From Actinomadura spongiicola (GTDB lineage Bacteria > Actinomycetota > Actinomycetes > Streptosporangiales > Streptosporangiaceae), in the NCBI RefSeq assembly GCF_003432485.1, contig NZ_QVNQ01000011.1, forward strand, positions 1 through 64,000: a stretch of 64,000 nucleotides of DNA. Reading direction: 5' to 3'. The notes beneath the pieces are model-generated. The model searched no databases. It was given only the letters and a program-made list of their open reading frames with translations, and was not told the origin of the DNA. A program made the position numbers and the translations under genes. The stretch's first letter is position 1. Each line of letters starts with the position of its first letter. This document shows positions 14,525-22,981 of the stretch, in pieces.

Positions 14525-15652
14525 CTAGGGCGTCCTCGACGATCCGTTGCTCGAGATCCGAGGGCCCCCCGGACGGCGGTAGACGAAGGAGTCCGCGCCG
14601 GCGGTTCGCCCGTCCTCGTCCACGGCGGTCGTCGCGGCGCGGACCAGGTCGTGGTCGGGTGACAGCGCGCAGGCCGGGTCGGTGCGGGCGGCGTCGCCGG
14701 TCAGCGCGTGGGCCTGGCAGCGGCAGCCGCCGAAGTCGATCTCGCGGCGCGGGCATTCCCGGCACGGCCCGGTCATCCAGTCGGTCCCGCGGTAGGCGTT
14801 GAAAGCCGGGGACTCCTCCCAGATCCAGGCGAGCGACCTGTCCCGGACGTTCGGCGCCGCCAGGTCCGGGACGGCGTAGGCGGCGGGGCACGGCAGCGCG
14901 GTACCGTCCGGTCCGACCGTGATCGAACGCGCGCCCCAGCCTCCCATGCACGGCTTCGGCACGCCCTCGTAGTAGTCCGGCATGACCCAGACGAGTTCGG
15001 GTTTCGTGCCGTGGGCGGCACGCCATTCGGCGACGGTGGCCTTGGCGCGGTCGAGCTGGTCCCGGGTGGGGAGCAGCGCGGCGCGGTTCAGCAGCGCCCA
15101 GCCGTAGAACTGGGTGTTGGCGAGCTCGATCCGGTCCGCTCCCCAGCGCGCCCCGACCTCGATGATGTCCGGGAGGTTGTCGAGGTTGTGGCGGTGCAGG
15201 ACGACGTTCAACCCGAACGGCAGGCCGGCGTCCCGGATGACCGCGGCCGCGCGCTCCTTGTCGCCGTAGGAGGCGCGTCCGGCGATGAGGTTGGAACCGG
15301 GGCGCCGCGCGTCCTGGAGGGAGAGCTGGACGCTGTTCAGCCCGACGTCCAGCAGTTCGCCGAGCCGGTCGGGGGTGAGGCCGACGCCGCTCGTGACGAG
15401 CTGGGTGTAGATCCCGGCGCGGTGCGCGGACCGCACGATGTCGGCGAGGTCGGGCCGCAGCAGCGGTTCACCGCCGGACACGTGCGCCTGGACGACGCCG
15501 AGCTCGGCCGCCTCGGCGAGGACGCGCGCCCAGTCGGCGGCGGTCAGCTCGGCGCTCTTGCGGACGAGTTCCAGCGGGTTGGAGCAGTACGGGCAGTGCA
15601 GCGGGCACGCGTGGGTGACCTCCGCGAGCAGCGCCCACGGTGCGGGGATCAT
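14525..15652 (-). CDS. pqqE: PqqE, radical SAM enzyme of PQQ biosynthesis
   Basis: This 375-residue radical SAM/SPASM enzyme joins the Glu and Tyr side chains of PqqA in the first step of PQQ formation. It begins ALLAEVTHACPLHCPYC, which holds the CxxxCxxC cluster motif, followed by SGGEPLLRPDL. The C-terminal SPASM cysteines are visible in CMGGWGARS, LPCPAA, CRECPRRE and GGCRCQA. A roughly 55-residue C-terminal tail after the SPASM region is polar. ATG at 15652 overlaps the pqqD stop by ATGA. The upstream frame extension is shadow. Confidence 0.93.
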   Translation of the reverse strand: MIPAPWALLAEVTHACPLHCPYCSNPLELVRKSAELTAADWARVLAEAAELGVVQAHVSGGEPLLRPDLADIVRSAHRAGIYTQLVTSGVGLTPDRLGELLDVGLNSVQLSLQDARRPGSNLIAGRASYGDKERAAAVIRDAGLPFGLNVVLHRHNLDNLPDIIEVGARWGADRIELANTQFYGWALLNRAALLPTRDQLDRAKATVAEWRAAHGTKPELVWVMPDYYEGVPKPCMGGWGARSITVGPDGTALPCPAAYAVPDLAAPNVRDRSLAWIWEESPAFNAYRGTDWMTGPCRECPRREIDFGGCRCQAHALTGDAARTDPACALSPDHDLVRAATTAVDEDGRTAGADSFVYRRPGGPRISSNGSSRTP

Positions 15653-15915
15653 CGCAGCCAGCCCTCCGCGCGGATCCGGTCGAGGAACGCGGGCACCTCG
15701 TCGGCGAGCGGCGCGTCCGGGTAGCTCCGGCCGAGTTCGGTGACGATGTCGGCCACGGTGCGGCTGCCGTCGCACAGGCGCAGGATCCGGCCGCCCGTGC
15801 CGCTGAGCCGCACGGCGCGCTCCGGCATGAGCAGCAGGTCGGCGTCGCGGACGCGGTCGTACCGCAGCATGACGGACCTGTCGAGGGCGGGACGCCACGA
15901 CGCGTCAGACGGCAT
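15649..15915 (-). CDS. pqqD: PqqD, PqqA-binding chaperone
   Basis: This 88-residue RRE-fold chaperone presents PqqA to PqqE. The typical features are an early LRYDRVRD strand, LLLMPERAV, LSGTGGRILRLCDGSRTVADIV and a final helix FLDRIRAEGWL. Its ATG lies 11 bases inside the end of pqqC and its stop overlaps pqqE by four bases. The operon order A-B-C-D-E is canonical. Confidence 0.93.
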   Translation of the reverse strand: MPSDASWRPALDRSVMLRYDRVRDADLLLMPERAVRLSGTGGRILRLCDGSRTVADIVTELGRSYPDAPLADEVPAFLDRIRAEGWLR

Positions 15916-16651
15916 CGAACGTCCCCCTTCCGCCCTGCCCCTCGGCGTGCTCGACCGTGTCGAGCAGCGACCAGAGCAGGTCGCACTTGAAGGCGAACGC
16001 GGCCAGCACGCGTTCCCGGTCCTCGGGGGTCCGCGCCCACGCCTGGACGAGCCGCAGCGCCTCTTCCGAGTCGCGGCGGCCCTGGCCGACGCGCACCTGG
16101 AAGTAACGCAGCCCCTCGCGTTCCACCCACGGGTAGTGCCGTTCCCACGCGGCGATCCGCGTCGCCATCAGGTCGGGCGCGAACAGCTCGGTCAGCGACG
16201 ACGCGACCGCCTCCAGGACGGACGCGTTCCGGCAGAAGTTGACGTAACCGTCCACGGCCAGCCGGACGCCGGGCAGCACGCCCTTGCCGGACAGCAGCAG
16301 CGCCCGGTCGAGGCCGACGGCCGCGCCGAGCCGCAGCCACCGCTCGATGCCGCCGTCGGCGCCGTCGCCGTCCGGGACGCCGTCGTGGTCGTGGACGCGG
16401 CGGATCCAGGAGCGCCGCAGTTCGGAGCTGCCGAGCCTGGCCAGGATCAGCGCGTCCTTGACCGGGATGTGCCGCTGGTAGTGGAACCGGTTGAGGACCC
16501 AGCGGCGCAGTTCCTCCTTGCTCAGCTCGCCCGCGTGCATGCGCAGGTTGAAGGGGTGGCGGTGGTGGTACCGCTCCTCCCCCAGCGCCCGGAGCCGCCC
16601 CTCCAGCTCGGCTGCGCTCAGCCCCGTCCCCGTGCCCGTCACCGTGTTCAC
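15905..16651 (-). CDS. pqqC: PqqC, pyrroloquinoline-quinone synthase
   Basis: This 248-residue cofactorless oxidase performs the last ring closure and eight-electron oxidation of PQQ synthesis. The fold is visible in YHHRHPFNLRMHAG, RRWVLNRFHYQRHIPVKDA and the internal helical bundle, with FCRNAS and ERHYPWVE late in the chain. The conserved His/Tyr/Arg-rich pocket residues appear intact. GTG at 16651 overlaps the pqqB stop (GTGA). Length matches the family (about 240-250). Confidence 0.93.
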   Translation of the reverse strand: MNTVTGTGTGLSAAELEGRLRALGEERYHHRHPFNLRMHAGELSKEELRRWVLNRFHYQRHIPVKDALILARLGSSELRRSWIRRVHDHDGVPDGDGADGGIERWLRLGAAVGLDRALLLSGKGVLPGVRLAVDGYVNFCRNASVLEAVASSLTELFAPDLMATRIAAWERHYPWVEREGLRYFQVRVGQGRRDSEEALRLVQAWARTPEDRERVLAAFAFKCDLLWSLLDTVEHAEGQGGRGTFDAV

Positions 16652-17547
16652 AGTTCGATCAGAGCTCCGTCCTGGGCGACCTCGATCCCCGCCTCGGCGA
16701 GCTTCCGGTGTCCGGCGTGGTCGGGGTGGACGAGGGGGTTGGTGTTGTTCAGGTGCGTGTAGAGGCGCCGGGCGGCGGGCAGCGCGGCCAGCCGTTCGGC
16801 GGTGCCGTTCGGTCCCGTGATCGGGAGGTGGCCCATCTGGGTGGACGTGCGTTCGGTGAATCCGGAGCGGCGTGGTTCGTCGTCGTCCCAGAACGTGCCG
16901 TCGACGAAGACGCAGTCGGCGTCCTGGAGTGCGCGGTCCAGCTCGTCCGGCCAGTCGGCGAGCGCCGGGGCGTACACGAGGACCTTGCCGTCCCGCATGT
17001 CCCGCACGCGCAGCGCCACCACCCAGGCGTCCCCGGCGGGGTCGAGGTCGGCGGCGTAACGGGGTCGTTTTCCCGACACCCGGATTCCCTGGATCTCCAG
17101 CGGCCCGCCGTCGAGGGCCGCCGGCTCCGTCTCGGGGAGCGGGGTCCAGGACAGGCCGGAGTAGGGGGCCAGCACCCGGTCGAGGCGGAGCCCGTCGGAC
17201 AGCGCGGCGCGCACCGTGCCGGTCGCGACGATCTCCAGGCCCGAGGCCTCACGCAGCCGCGGGATGCCGAGGGTGTGGTCGAGTTCGGCGTCGGTGAGGA
17301 TCACCCCGGCGACCGGGGTGGCACGCCGGGCGGGTCCCGGGTGCAGCGGGGGGCACTCCTCGATCTGCTCGCCGATGTCGGGCGTCGCGTTGATCACGTA
17401 CCAGCGTCCCGGCCCGGACTCGACGGCGAGGGAGGCGTGTCGTCTGCGGAGGGAGGGCTCGGAGCGGGCGGCGGCGCACTCGGCGCAGGCACAGTTCCAT
17501 TGAGGCACGCCGCCACCCGCCGCGGTGCCGAGTATCAGCATCCGCAT
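16648..17547 (-). CDS. pqqB: PqqB, metallo-beta-lactamase-fold PQQ protein
   Basis: This 299-residue PqqB-type protein starts MRMLILGTAAGGGVPQWNC, the diagnostic N-terminus of the family, followed by a CACAEC cysteine cluster. The metallo-beta-lactamase fold is recognisable from VILTDAELDHTLG, FVDGTFW and MGHLPITGP. PqqB hydroxylates the crosslinked Glu-Tyr intermediate. It starts ten bases after the pqqA stop and overlaps pqqC. Confidence 0.92.
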   Translation of the reverse strand: MRMLILGTAAGGGVPQWNCACAECAAARSEPSLRRRHASLAVESGPGRWYVINATPDIGEQIEECPPLHPGPARRATPVAGVILTDAELDHTLGIPRLREASGLEIVATGTVRAALSDGLRLDRVLAPYSGLSWTPLPETEPAALDGGPLEIQGIRVSGKRPRYAADLDPAGDAWVVALRVRDMRDGKVLVYAPALADWPDELDRALQDADCVFVDGTFWDDDEPRRSGFTERTSTQMGHLPITGPNGTAERLAALPAARRLYTHLNNTNPLVHPDHAGHRKLAEAGIEVAQDGALIEL

Positions 17548-17557
17548 CGCGGACGGG

Positions 17558-17680
17558 TCAGCCCTCAGATGTGAAGTAGGCCGTGACCTCCAGGGAGGTC
17601 TCCACGATCTGGTAGTCGGGCGTGACCCAGCGGTCCGCGCGTTCGTCGGTCCGGTCCGCGTCCGTGGCGTAGACGGCCAT
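17558..17680 (-). CDS. pqqA: PqqA, precursor peptide of PQQ
   Basis: This 40-residue peptide contains the conserved Glu-x-x-x-Tyr core as LEVTAYF near the C-terminus; the Glu and Tyr become the PQQ skeleton. ATG at 17680 has AAAGGAG upstream. The N-terminal leader is longer and more acidic than in proteobacterial PqqA (about 23 residues), which fits actinomycete forms. It is the first gene of the pqqABCDE operon. Confidence 0.92.
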   Translation of the reverse strand: MAVYATDADRTDERADRWVTPDYQIVETSLEVTAYFTSEG

Positions 17681-18033
17681 AGCGGGGTGCTCCTTTCCTC
17701 TTGGCTGAGCTCGGAGATCGCCTTCGACTACGGGAAGCGCTTTCCGAGCCCGTTCTCCTTGACCGTACGGCGCTCCAAAACACGCTTCCAGGGCCATTCG
17801 TGCCAGGGTCCATGAAGTCCGTGCCAGGTTTCGTGGACCCTGCGACCGGCTGTGCCTGACGCGCCACGGCCCGGCGCGCCCCGACCGTCCGGCGCGCTCG
17901 CCGTCTCCCCGAACGGGCCCGGGCGCGCCCCCGAAATTCCATTCCCCGCAATTCCAATTAATGCCGGACAATACGGGCCACCGGATATGGGGAAAGGTCT
18001 GCGCGGACGCGACCGTCCGGCCAGGATGCGGGC
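17681..18033. promoter_or_regulatory. Divergent control region of pqqA with a 9-bp inverted repeat
   Basis: CAGGGTCCA (17804-17812) and TGGACCCTG (17834-17842) form a perfect inverted repeat separated by 21 bases, about 125-160 bases upstream of pqqA. The two arms sit within a local tandem-like GTGCCAGG pattern. It is a candidate operator or small structured leader. No gene was seen. Confidence 0.4.
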
Positions 18034-18996
18034 ATGACGTTCCCCTTGATGCGCGGGTACGACCACATCAACGTGGTCGCCCGACTCGACCCCGTCGCGG
18101 CGGTGCGCGACAGGGAACTCGGCGATCGGATGCGGAAATACCCGAGACTTCTGCCCGGGGGCGCCCCGGACTTCGGGCACGCCGTCCAAAGAGGGAAAGA
18201 GTGGCGTATCGGTGCGCTCGGCTGCGACGATCCGTCCTCCGCCCGGTACGGCCTCGCCATCGACCTGCGGACCGACGCGGCCGAGGAGAAGGACCCCGAG
18301 ACCGCCCGCGCCCTGCTCGCCGCCGCGGCCCGGCTCGACCCCGAGGAGGGCGAGCAGCTCGCCAAGGACGAGTGGGAGCTCGGCGACCGCCGGTTCCGGG
18401 TGGTCCGCGTCGAGAAGTTCATCCTGATCGGCGACCGCGTCATGGAGCCTCCCCGGTCCACGGACGCCGACCTGGCCGGGGACGGGCTGCTCCGCGACCA
18501 CCTGATCGACCCGCCGGCGCCGTGCGGGCAGTGGGAGGCGCAGCTGCGCCTGAACCTGGTCGGGCACATGCCGCCGCCCGGCACCGTGCCCGACCAGGTC
18601 CGCGCCGAGGCCCGCCACGCCATCCGCACCCATCCCGGGGTGGTGCTGCTCCCGCCGACGTTCGTCGTCGTCGAGGTCGACGGCGACTCCTGGGCGCCGA
18701 TCACCGGCGGTGACGATCCGAACAACGCCAGGGAACGGCTGGCCCGGCACTTCACCGGCCTGCTCCCCCGGCTGCGCGAGTTCCAGGGCGACCCCGCCGG
18801 ACCCGGTGAGCTCGCCGAGTGGACGGCGATCTCCGAGGAGATCAAGGCGTCGTCCGGGCATCGGATCGTCGTGCGGGGACGCGAGTTCCGCACCGTCCGC
18901 GTGTCCCGGATGATGCGGCTCGGCCGGGACGGGCCCGAAGGGCCCCGCCCCTGTGACGAGGAAAGCCACGGCCTCACCGGAGCCGCCGAGGCGTGA
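18034..18996 (+). CDS. DUF5954 family protein
   Basis: This 320-residue soluble protein is of the actinomycete DUF5954 type. It has an N-terminal YDHINVVARLDPVAAVRDRE, the repeated E/RRFRVVRVE strand near residue 130 and the matching REFRTVRVSRM near residue 290, suggesting an internal duplication. WEAQLRLNLVGH lies between them. The function of the family is unknown; there is no signal peptide or membrane segment. The gene is divergent from pqqA. Confidence 0.7.
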   Translation: MTFPLMRGYDHINVVARLDPVAAVRDRELGDRMRKYPRLLPGGAPDFGHAVQRGKEWRIGALGCDDPSSARYGLAIDLRTDAAEEKDPETARALLAAAARLDPEEGEQLAKDEWELGDRRFRVVRVEKFILIGDRVMEPPRSTDADLAGDGLLRDHLIDPPAPCGQWEAQLRLNLVGHMPPPGTVPDQVRAEARHAIRTHPGVVLLPPTFVVVEVDGDSWAPITGGDDPNNARERLARHFTGLLPRLREFQGDPAGPGELAEWTAISEEIKASSGHRIVVRGREFRTVRVSRMMRLGRDGPEGPRPCDEESHGLTGAAEA

Positions 18997-19087
18997 GCCC
19001 CGGCCCGTCTTTCGCCCCCCGCCTTCCCTATCCCCGCCCGACCCGTCATGATCAAGGCGAGCGGGATCAGTGAGGAAGGTGGTACTG

Positions 19088-20380
19088 ATGTCGCGAAGAC
19101 TCGTGGTCGTCCTCGTCACGGCGGGAATGGTGGCGGGGGCGCAGGCCGTCCCGGCGCATCCCGACGTGCCGACCCCGCCGGACGCGGACGGAGCCGGATC
19201 GGGCGAACGACCGGACGCCAGAACGGCGCTGCTGGCGCCGTCCAGAACGGTCGGAAAGCTGCGGTTCACGTCGACGAGCCGTCTCGCGCCGGGCGTGGTG
19301 TACCGGACGTTCGAGACCACCGGAACCGGCGGCACCGTGCTCGGCGACCTGCTGGACGTGGACCTGCGGGCCCGGGGCGTCGGCGTCGACCTGCTGCGTC
19401 CGTCGGACGTCGCGGCGCGGCGGCGCGTCACGGCGATGGCCAACGCGCAACGCGCGATCGCCGGGGTGAACGGCGACTTCTTCAACGCCGGCGAGACACA
19501 TCCCGGGGTGGTCGCGACCGGGGCGCCGTCCGGGCCGGCGGTCGCCGACGACGATCCGCTCAAGGGCGCGGTGCCGAAGGGGCAGCGGTTCGGCCCGTCG
19601 CTGCCGCCGGGCACGTCCGCCGAGGACGTCATCGGGGTCGACACCGACGGCCGCGCCCGCCTCGGACGGCTGCGCGTCACCGGCACGGTCCGCTCCGACG
19701 ACACGCGCGTTAACCTCACGCTGCGCGGCCTCAACCAGTACGCGCTGCCGGTCGGAAGCGTGGGGGCGTTCACCGACGAGTGGGGCTCGGTCTCCCGCAA
19801 ACGGGCGGTGTGCGGGACCGACAAGGCCCGGAGCGCCCCGTGCAGCGACAACACCGCCGAGGTGACCGTCCGGAAGGGCGTGGTGAGGAGGGTGACCGGC
19901 ACGGTGGGCGGCGGCGCCATCCCCGATGACACGACCGTGCTGGTCGGACGGGAGAAGGGCGCGGACGCGCTGCGCGCGCTGCGTCCCGGTGACCGCGTGA
20001 AGGTCTCCTACGGCCTGACGGGCCCGACCCGGTTCAGCTTCGCGATCGGCGGCTTCCCGATCCTGCGGGACGGCGAGCCGCTGAAGGGCCTGGACCCGAA
20101 GGGCCCGGCCCCGCGCACCGCCGCCGGTGTGAGCCGCGACGGACGCCACCTGTACCTCGTCGTCGCGGACGGCCGGTCGAAGCGCAGCGCGGGCCTCACC
20201 GTCGCGGAGCTGGCGTCCCTCATGGACAAGGCGGGCGCGGACGGCGCCGTGAACCTGGACGGCGGCGGCTCCTCCACGTTCGTCACGCGGACCAACGGAA
20301 AGGCCGTGGTCCGCAACGAGCCTTCGGACGGCAGCGAACGCGCCGTGGCCAACGGCATCGGCGTCTTCGTCGACGACTGA
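19088..20380 (+). CDS. Secreted phosphodiester glycosidase family protein (NAGPA domain)
   Basis: This 430-residue secreted protein has a signal peptide (SRRLVVVLVTAGMVAGAQA, then cleavage near AHP). The NAGPA-like domain (PF09992) spans about 100-420. The family's conserved ends appear as IAGVNGDFFN and VNLDGGGSSTFV, with ANGIGVF at the C-terminus. Characterised members remove GlcNAc from phosphodiester-linked sugars; bacterial ones are likely cell-wall or polysaccharide enzymes. ATG at 19088 has GAGGAAGG upstream; GTG at 19070 is less likely. Confidence 0.85.
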   Translation: MSRRLVVVLVTAGMVAGAQAVPAHPDVPTPPDADGAGSGERPDARTALLAPSRTVGKLRFTSTSRLAPGVVYRTFETTGTGGTVLGDLLDVDLRARGVGVDLLRPSDVAARRRVTAMANAQRAIAGVNGDFFNAGETHPGVVATGAPSGPAVADDDPLKGAVPKGQRFGPSLPPGTSAEDVIGVDTDGRARLGRLRVTGTVRSDDTRVNLTLRGLNQYALPVGSVGAFTDEWGSVSRKRAVCGTDKARSAPCSDNTAEVTVRKGVVRRVTGTVGGGAIPDDTTVLVGREKGADALRALRPGDRVKVSYGLTGPTRFSFAIGGFPILRDGEPLKGLDPKGPAPRTAAGVSRDGRHLYLVVADGRSKRSAGLTVAELASLMDKAGADGAVNLDGGGSSTFVTRTNGKAVVRNEPSDGSERAVANGIGVFVDD

Positions 20381-20389
20381 ACCGAAGAG

Positions 20390-20435
20390 GCGCGGGCGGG
20401 AAGGGTGCCGAAGCACCGCTCCCGCCCGCGCTTTT
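20390..20435 (+). terminator. Rho-independent terminator
   Basis: A 12-bp GC-rich stem (GCGCGGGCGGGA paired with TCCCGCCCGCGC) with an 18-base loop is followed by TTTT. It lies ten bases after the phosphodiester glycosidase stop. Confidence 0.85.
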
Positions 20436-20498
20436 CGGCCGCCCGAGACTCACGGCCGAGCCATAGGTAAAGGGTTTCTCAGCGTCCCCAGCCGTCAC

Positions 20499-20577
20499 GT
20501 GAGCGCGTTACCTGGCCGGGGAGGCGAAGCCGAAGGCGAGCCTCCCCGGCCAGGTCGCGAAGCGATGCAGCGCTCAC
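20499..20577. repeat. Nested inverted repeat with 16-bp inner and 8-bp outer stems
   Basis: The inner stem ACCTGGCCGGGGAGGC/GCCTCCCCGGCCAGGT (20510-20525/20540-20555) is perfect. It lies within the outer stem GTGAGCGC/GCGCTCAC (20499-20506/20570-20577). A further small hairpin with CAGGGG/CCCCTG arms follows at about 20589-20621. It lies between two convergent genes. It could be a terminator complex, a structured RNA or a small mobile repeat; the size exceeds a normal terminator. Confidence 0.55.
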
Positions 20578-20637
20578 ACAATCACGGTCAGGGGTACGAG
20601 CCGCCAGGCGAGTGCCCCTGGGCCGGGATTGCAAAAA

Positions 20638-22221
20638 CTAATGCCCGAAGGCCAGCATCACGTAGCCCTTGTCGTTCGGATACCGGGTGAACGTGTCGCC
20701 GGTGAGGACGTAGACCATTCCGTTGGCGACGACGGCGCCGCCGCCTCCGGCCACTGCGCTGCCGCGGCCCGTGCCGCCGTTGACGGTCGGGAAGTCGGCG
20801 ATGGTGTCGAACGTCCAGAGAACCTTGCCCGTGTCGGACGCGTACGCGCGGACCTTGCCGTCCAGGCTGCCCTCCCAGACGAGTCCGGGCGAGGTCGTCA
20901 CGGCCGGTGGGTGGCCGAGTCGGCAGATGTTCGGGTACTGGGCCGCGCCGCCGGTCGTGCAGCCGTCCGCCGGGTTGGGGGTCTTCCAGATGATGTGGCC
21001 GTTGGCGGGGTCGATGGCGAAGAGCGTGCCCGGGTTCCCCATGTAGGTCGCCACGTAGAGGCGCTGGCCGTCATAGCTGGTGCCCCACTGGATGCCGCTC
21101 AGCCCGCCGCCGGGCATGGGCTCGGACAGCTGGCGCTGCCAGACGATCTCTCCGGTGGTCGCGTCGAGGACGTGGTAGACGCCGACCTTCTGGCCGATGC
21201 CGATGAGGCGCTTCCCGCCCGCGGTGAAGATGTTCGGGGTGGCGCCGAGGTCGAAGTCGAGCGCCGTGCCGTCCTTCAGGTTCGGGCAGTACTGCTGGTC
21301 CTCGGGGGACGGGCTGGTGCATTCCCGGCGCCAGGTGTCGACGTCGGTCATCTTGCGCGTCCAGCGTGCCTCGCCGGTGGCGGTGTTCAGCGCGAGGACG
21401 GAGTCGAAGTGCCCGCCGCTTCCGCTGTAGTTCTGCCCGGTGCCCACGTAGAGCGTCTTGGTGACCGGGTCGATGGCCGGGGAGCTCCACACGCCGCCGC
21501 CGGCCGGGCCGTAGCGCGGTACGCCGTTCGGCCAGGTGCCGTCCTGTTTCGGCTCGGGCATGGTGTAGAAGCGCCAGTCGAGCTTTCCGGTCTTGATGTC
21601 GCGGGCGTCGACGTGGCCGCGGAACTTGCAGCAGGGGTGGTCCTTGCCCATGAGGTTCTCGCCGCTGGACACGCCGACGTAGACGCGGCCCTCGAAGACG
21701 ATCGGCGAGCTGGTCACGGTGGCGCTGGGGTAGTCGTCGATCCGTTCCGCCCAGGCGAGCTTCCCGGTGGCCTGATCCAGGGCGTACAGGTAACCCCGGG
21801 TGTCACCGAAGAACACCTTGCCCTCGGCGACGGAGGCGCCGTCGCGCACCTGGGTGAGGCCGGTGCCGACCGTGGACAGGTTGAACTGCCACTTGACCTT
21901 GCCGGTCTTGGCGTCGGCGGCGCGGTAGACGCCGTCCGGGCCGCCGAAGTAGATGGTGTCGCCGACGACGGCGGGCTGGCTGTGCGGGGCGCCGGCCTGC
22001 CTCGGGAACCCGAAGGCCCATTTGAACTTGAGGCCGCCGACGTTCTCCGGCGTGATCTGGCGTTCCTCCGAGGCGTAGCGCGAGCCGACATGGTCCTTGG
22101 TCCAGGTCGGCCAGTCGGTGGCGGGGGGCGCTCCGGACGCGGCCGGTCCGGAGGCGACGGCTCCGCCCACCAGCAGGCAGGCGGCGGCGACCAGGGCGGT
22201 CGCCCGTCTCTTGGCACGCAT
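20638..22221 (-). CDS. Secreted PQQ-binding beta-propeller dehydrogenase (polyvinyl-alcohol-dehydrogenase-like quinoprotein)
   Basis: This 527-residue exported enzyme has a signal peptide (about 1-30, KRRATALVAAACLLVGGAVA). An eight-bladed propeller follows, with repeated W-docking motifs such as DAKTGKVKWQF, DQATGKLAWAER and DATTGEIVWQR. A vicinal Cys-Cys (DHPCCKF) precedes RGHVDARD. Adjacent cysteines near the PQQ pocket are characteristic of quinoprotein alcohol and polyvinyl alcohol dehydrogenases, and no cytochrome c CxxCH motif is present. Substrate is unknown. A complete pqq operon lies 3 kb away. It starts 31 bases after the LytTR gene, in the same direction. ATG at 22221 has GAAGGG upstream. 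Confidence 0.8.
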   Translation of the reverse strand: MRAKRRATALVAAACLLVGGAVASGPAASGAPPATDWPTWTKDHVGSRYASEERQITPENVGGLKFKWAFGFPRQAGAPHSQPAVVGDTIYFGGPDGVYRAADAKTGKVKWQFNLSTVGTGLTQVRDGASVAEGKVFFGDTRGYLYALDQATGKLAWAERIDDYPSATVTSSPIVFEGRVYVGVSSGENLMGKDHPCCKFRGHVDARDIKTGKLDWRFYTMPEPKQDGTWPNGVPRYGPAGGGVWSSPAIDPVTKTLYVGTGQNYSGSGGHFDSVLALNTATGEARWTRKMTDVDTWRRECTSPSPEDQQYCPNLKDGTALDFDLGATPNIFTAGGKRLIGIGQKVGVYHVLDATTGEIVWQRQLSEPMPGGGLSGIQWGTSYDGQRLYVATYMGNPGTLFAIDPANGHIIWKTPNPADGCTTGGAAQYPNICRLGHPPAVTTSPGLVWEGSLDGKVRAYASDTGKVLWTFDTIADFPTVNGGTGRGSAVAGGGGAVVANGMVYVLTGDTFTRYPNDKGYVMLAFGH

Positions 22222-22252
22222 GTTGGGGTGTTCCCTTCGGGAGCTGGAGGCC

Positions 22253-22843
22253 TCAGGAACCTCGGGTGTTCCTGGGGCCGCGGGGATTGCGGGCGCCGCG
22301 AGAGCTCCGGGCGCTTCGGGAGGCCCCCGGCAGGACTCCCCTGAGCAGCCGGTCGCGGAGCGCGCCGGTGTTGCGCCGGCTGACGGTCAGCCGGGTGCCG
22401 CCGACCCGGAGCGTGCATCGCCCCGACTCGACGACCATCTCGTCGATGTGCGCGAGCGAGACCAGGTGGGATCGGTGGATGCGGACGAACCCGGCGTCCC
22501 GCCACGCCTCCTCCAGTGCCGCCAGCGAGACCCGCACGAGGTGGCTGCCGTCCCGCGTGTACAGGCGGGCGTAGTCGCCGTGGGCCTCGGCGTACCGCAC
22601 CTCCGAACGCCGGATGAAATGGACGGCCCGTCCCAGCCCGACCGGGATGAGTTCGTCGGCGTCGGCGGCCTTGACGACGACCACGACCACGAGACGCTCT
22701 TCATCCTCGGTCGAGCGGGACGGTTTCCTTCTCTGCGGCGACGTTCGGTTACGCGGCGTCGGGCGACCCTGGAGTTCTCGGCCATCGGGTGGCGTTCGGT
22801 CCTGGAATGGGACCGCTCGAGAATGAACCGCTGTGGCTCGCAT
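22253..22843 (-). CDS. LytTR-domain transcriptional regulator
   Basis: This protein of about 196 residues has a C-terminal LytTR DNA-binding domain: VHFIRRSEVRYAEAHGDYARL, GSHLVRVSLAALEEA, FVRIHRSHLVSLAHI and LRVGGTRLTVSRRN. The N-terminal part is basic and disordered, without a receiver domain. An extra N-terminal segment is possible from ATG 22921. The Arg/Ser-rich tail repeats RGxRNPRG. It is immediately upstream of the quinoprotein dehydrogenase gene and may control it. A standalone LytTR lacking a receiver suggests an unusual signal input. Confidence 0.75.
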   Translation of the reverse strand: MRATAVHSRAVPFQDRTPPDGRELQGRPTPRNRTSPQRRKPSRSTEDEERLVVVVVVKAADADELIPVGLGRAVHFIRRSEVRYAEAHGDYARLYTRDGSHLVRVSLAALEEAWRDAGFVRIHRSHLVSLAHIDEMVVESGRCTLRVGGTRLTVSRRNTGALRDRLLRGVLPGASRSARSSRGARNPRGPRNTRGS

Positions 22844-22981
22844 GCGCTCATGGAATCGGCGTGGCCGAGGGCGTTCAAGAGGCCACCCCATATCTGGCAC
22901 GTAGCGCACAATTTGCGGCATTCCACGTCAATCCACCTGGTCGAGGAAGTGTCGGATCAGCCGATTACCGGGTTTTGTTGA

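Noticed and set aside
17728..19932. Open frame of 734 codons on the minus strand over DUF5954 and the phosphodiester glycosidase
   Set aside because: Both plus-strand genes have recognisable families, signal peptide and ribosome sites; the minus frame is shadow.
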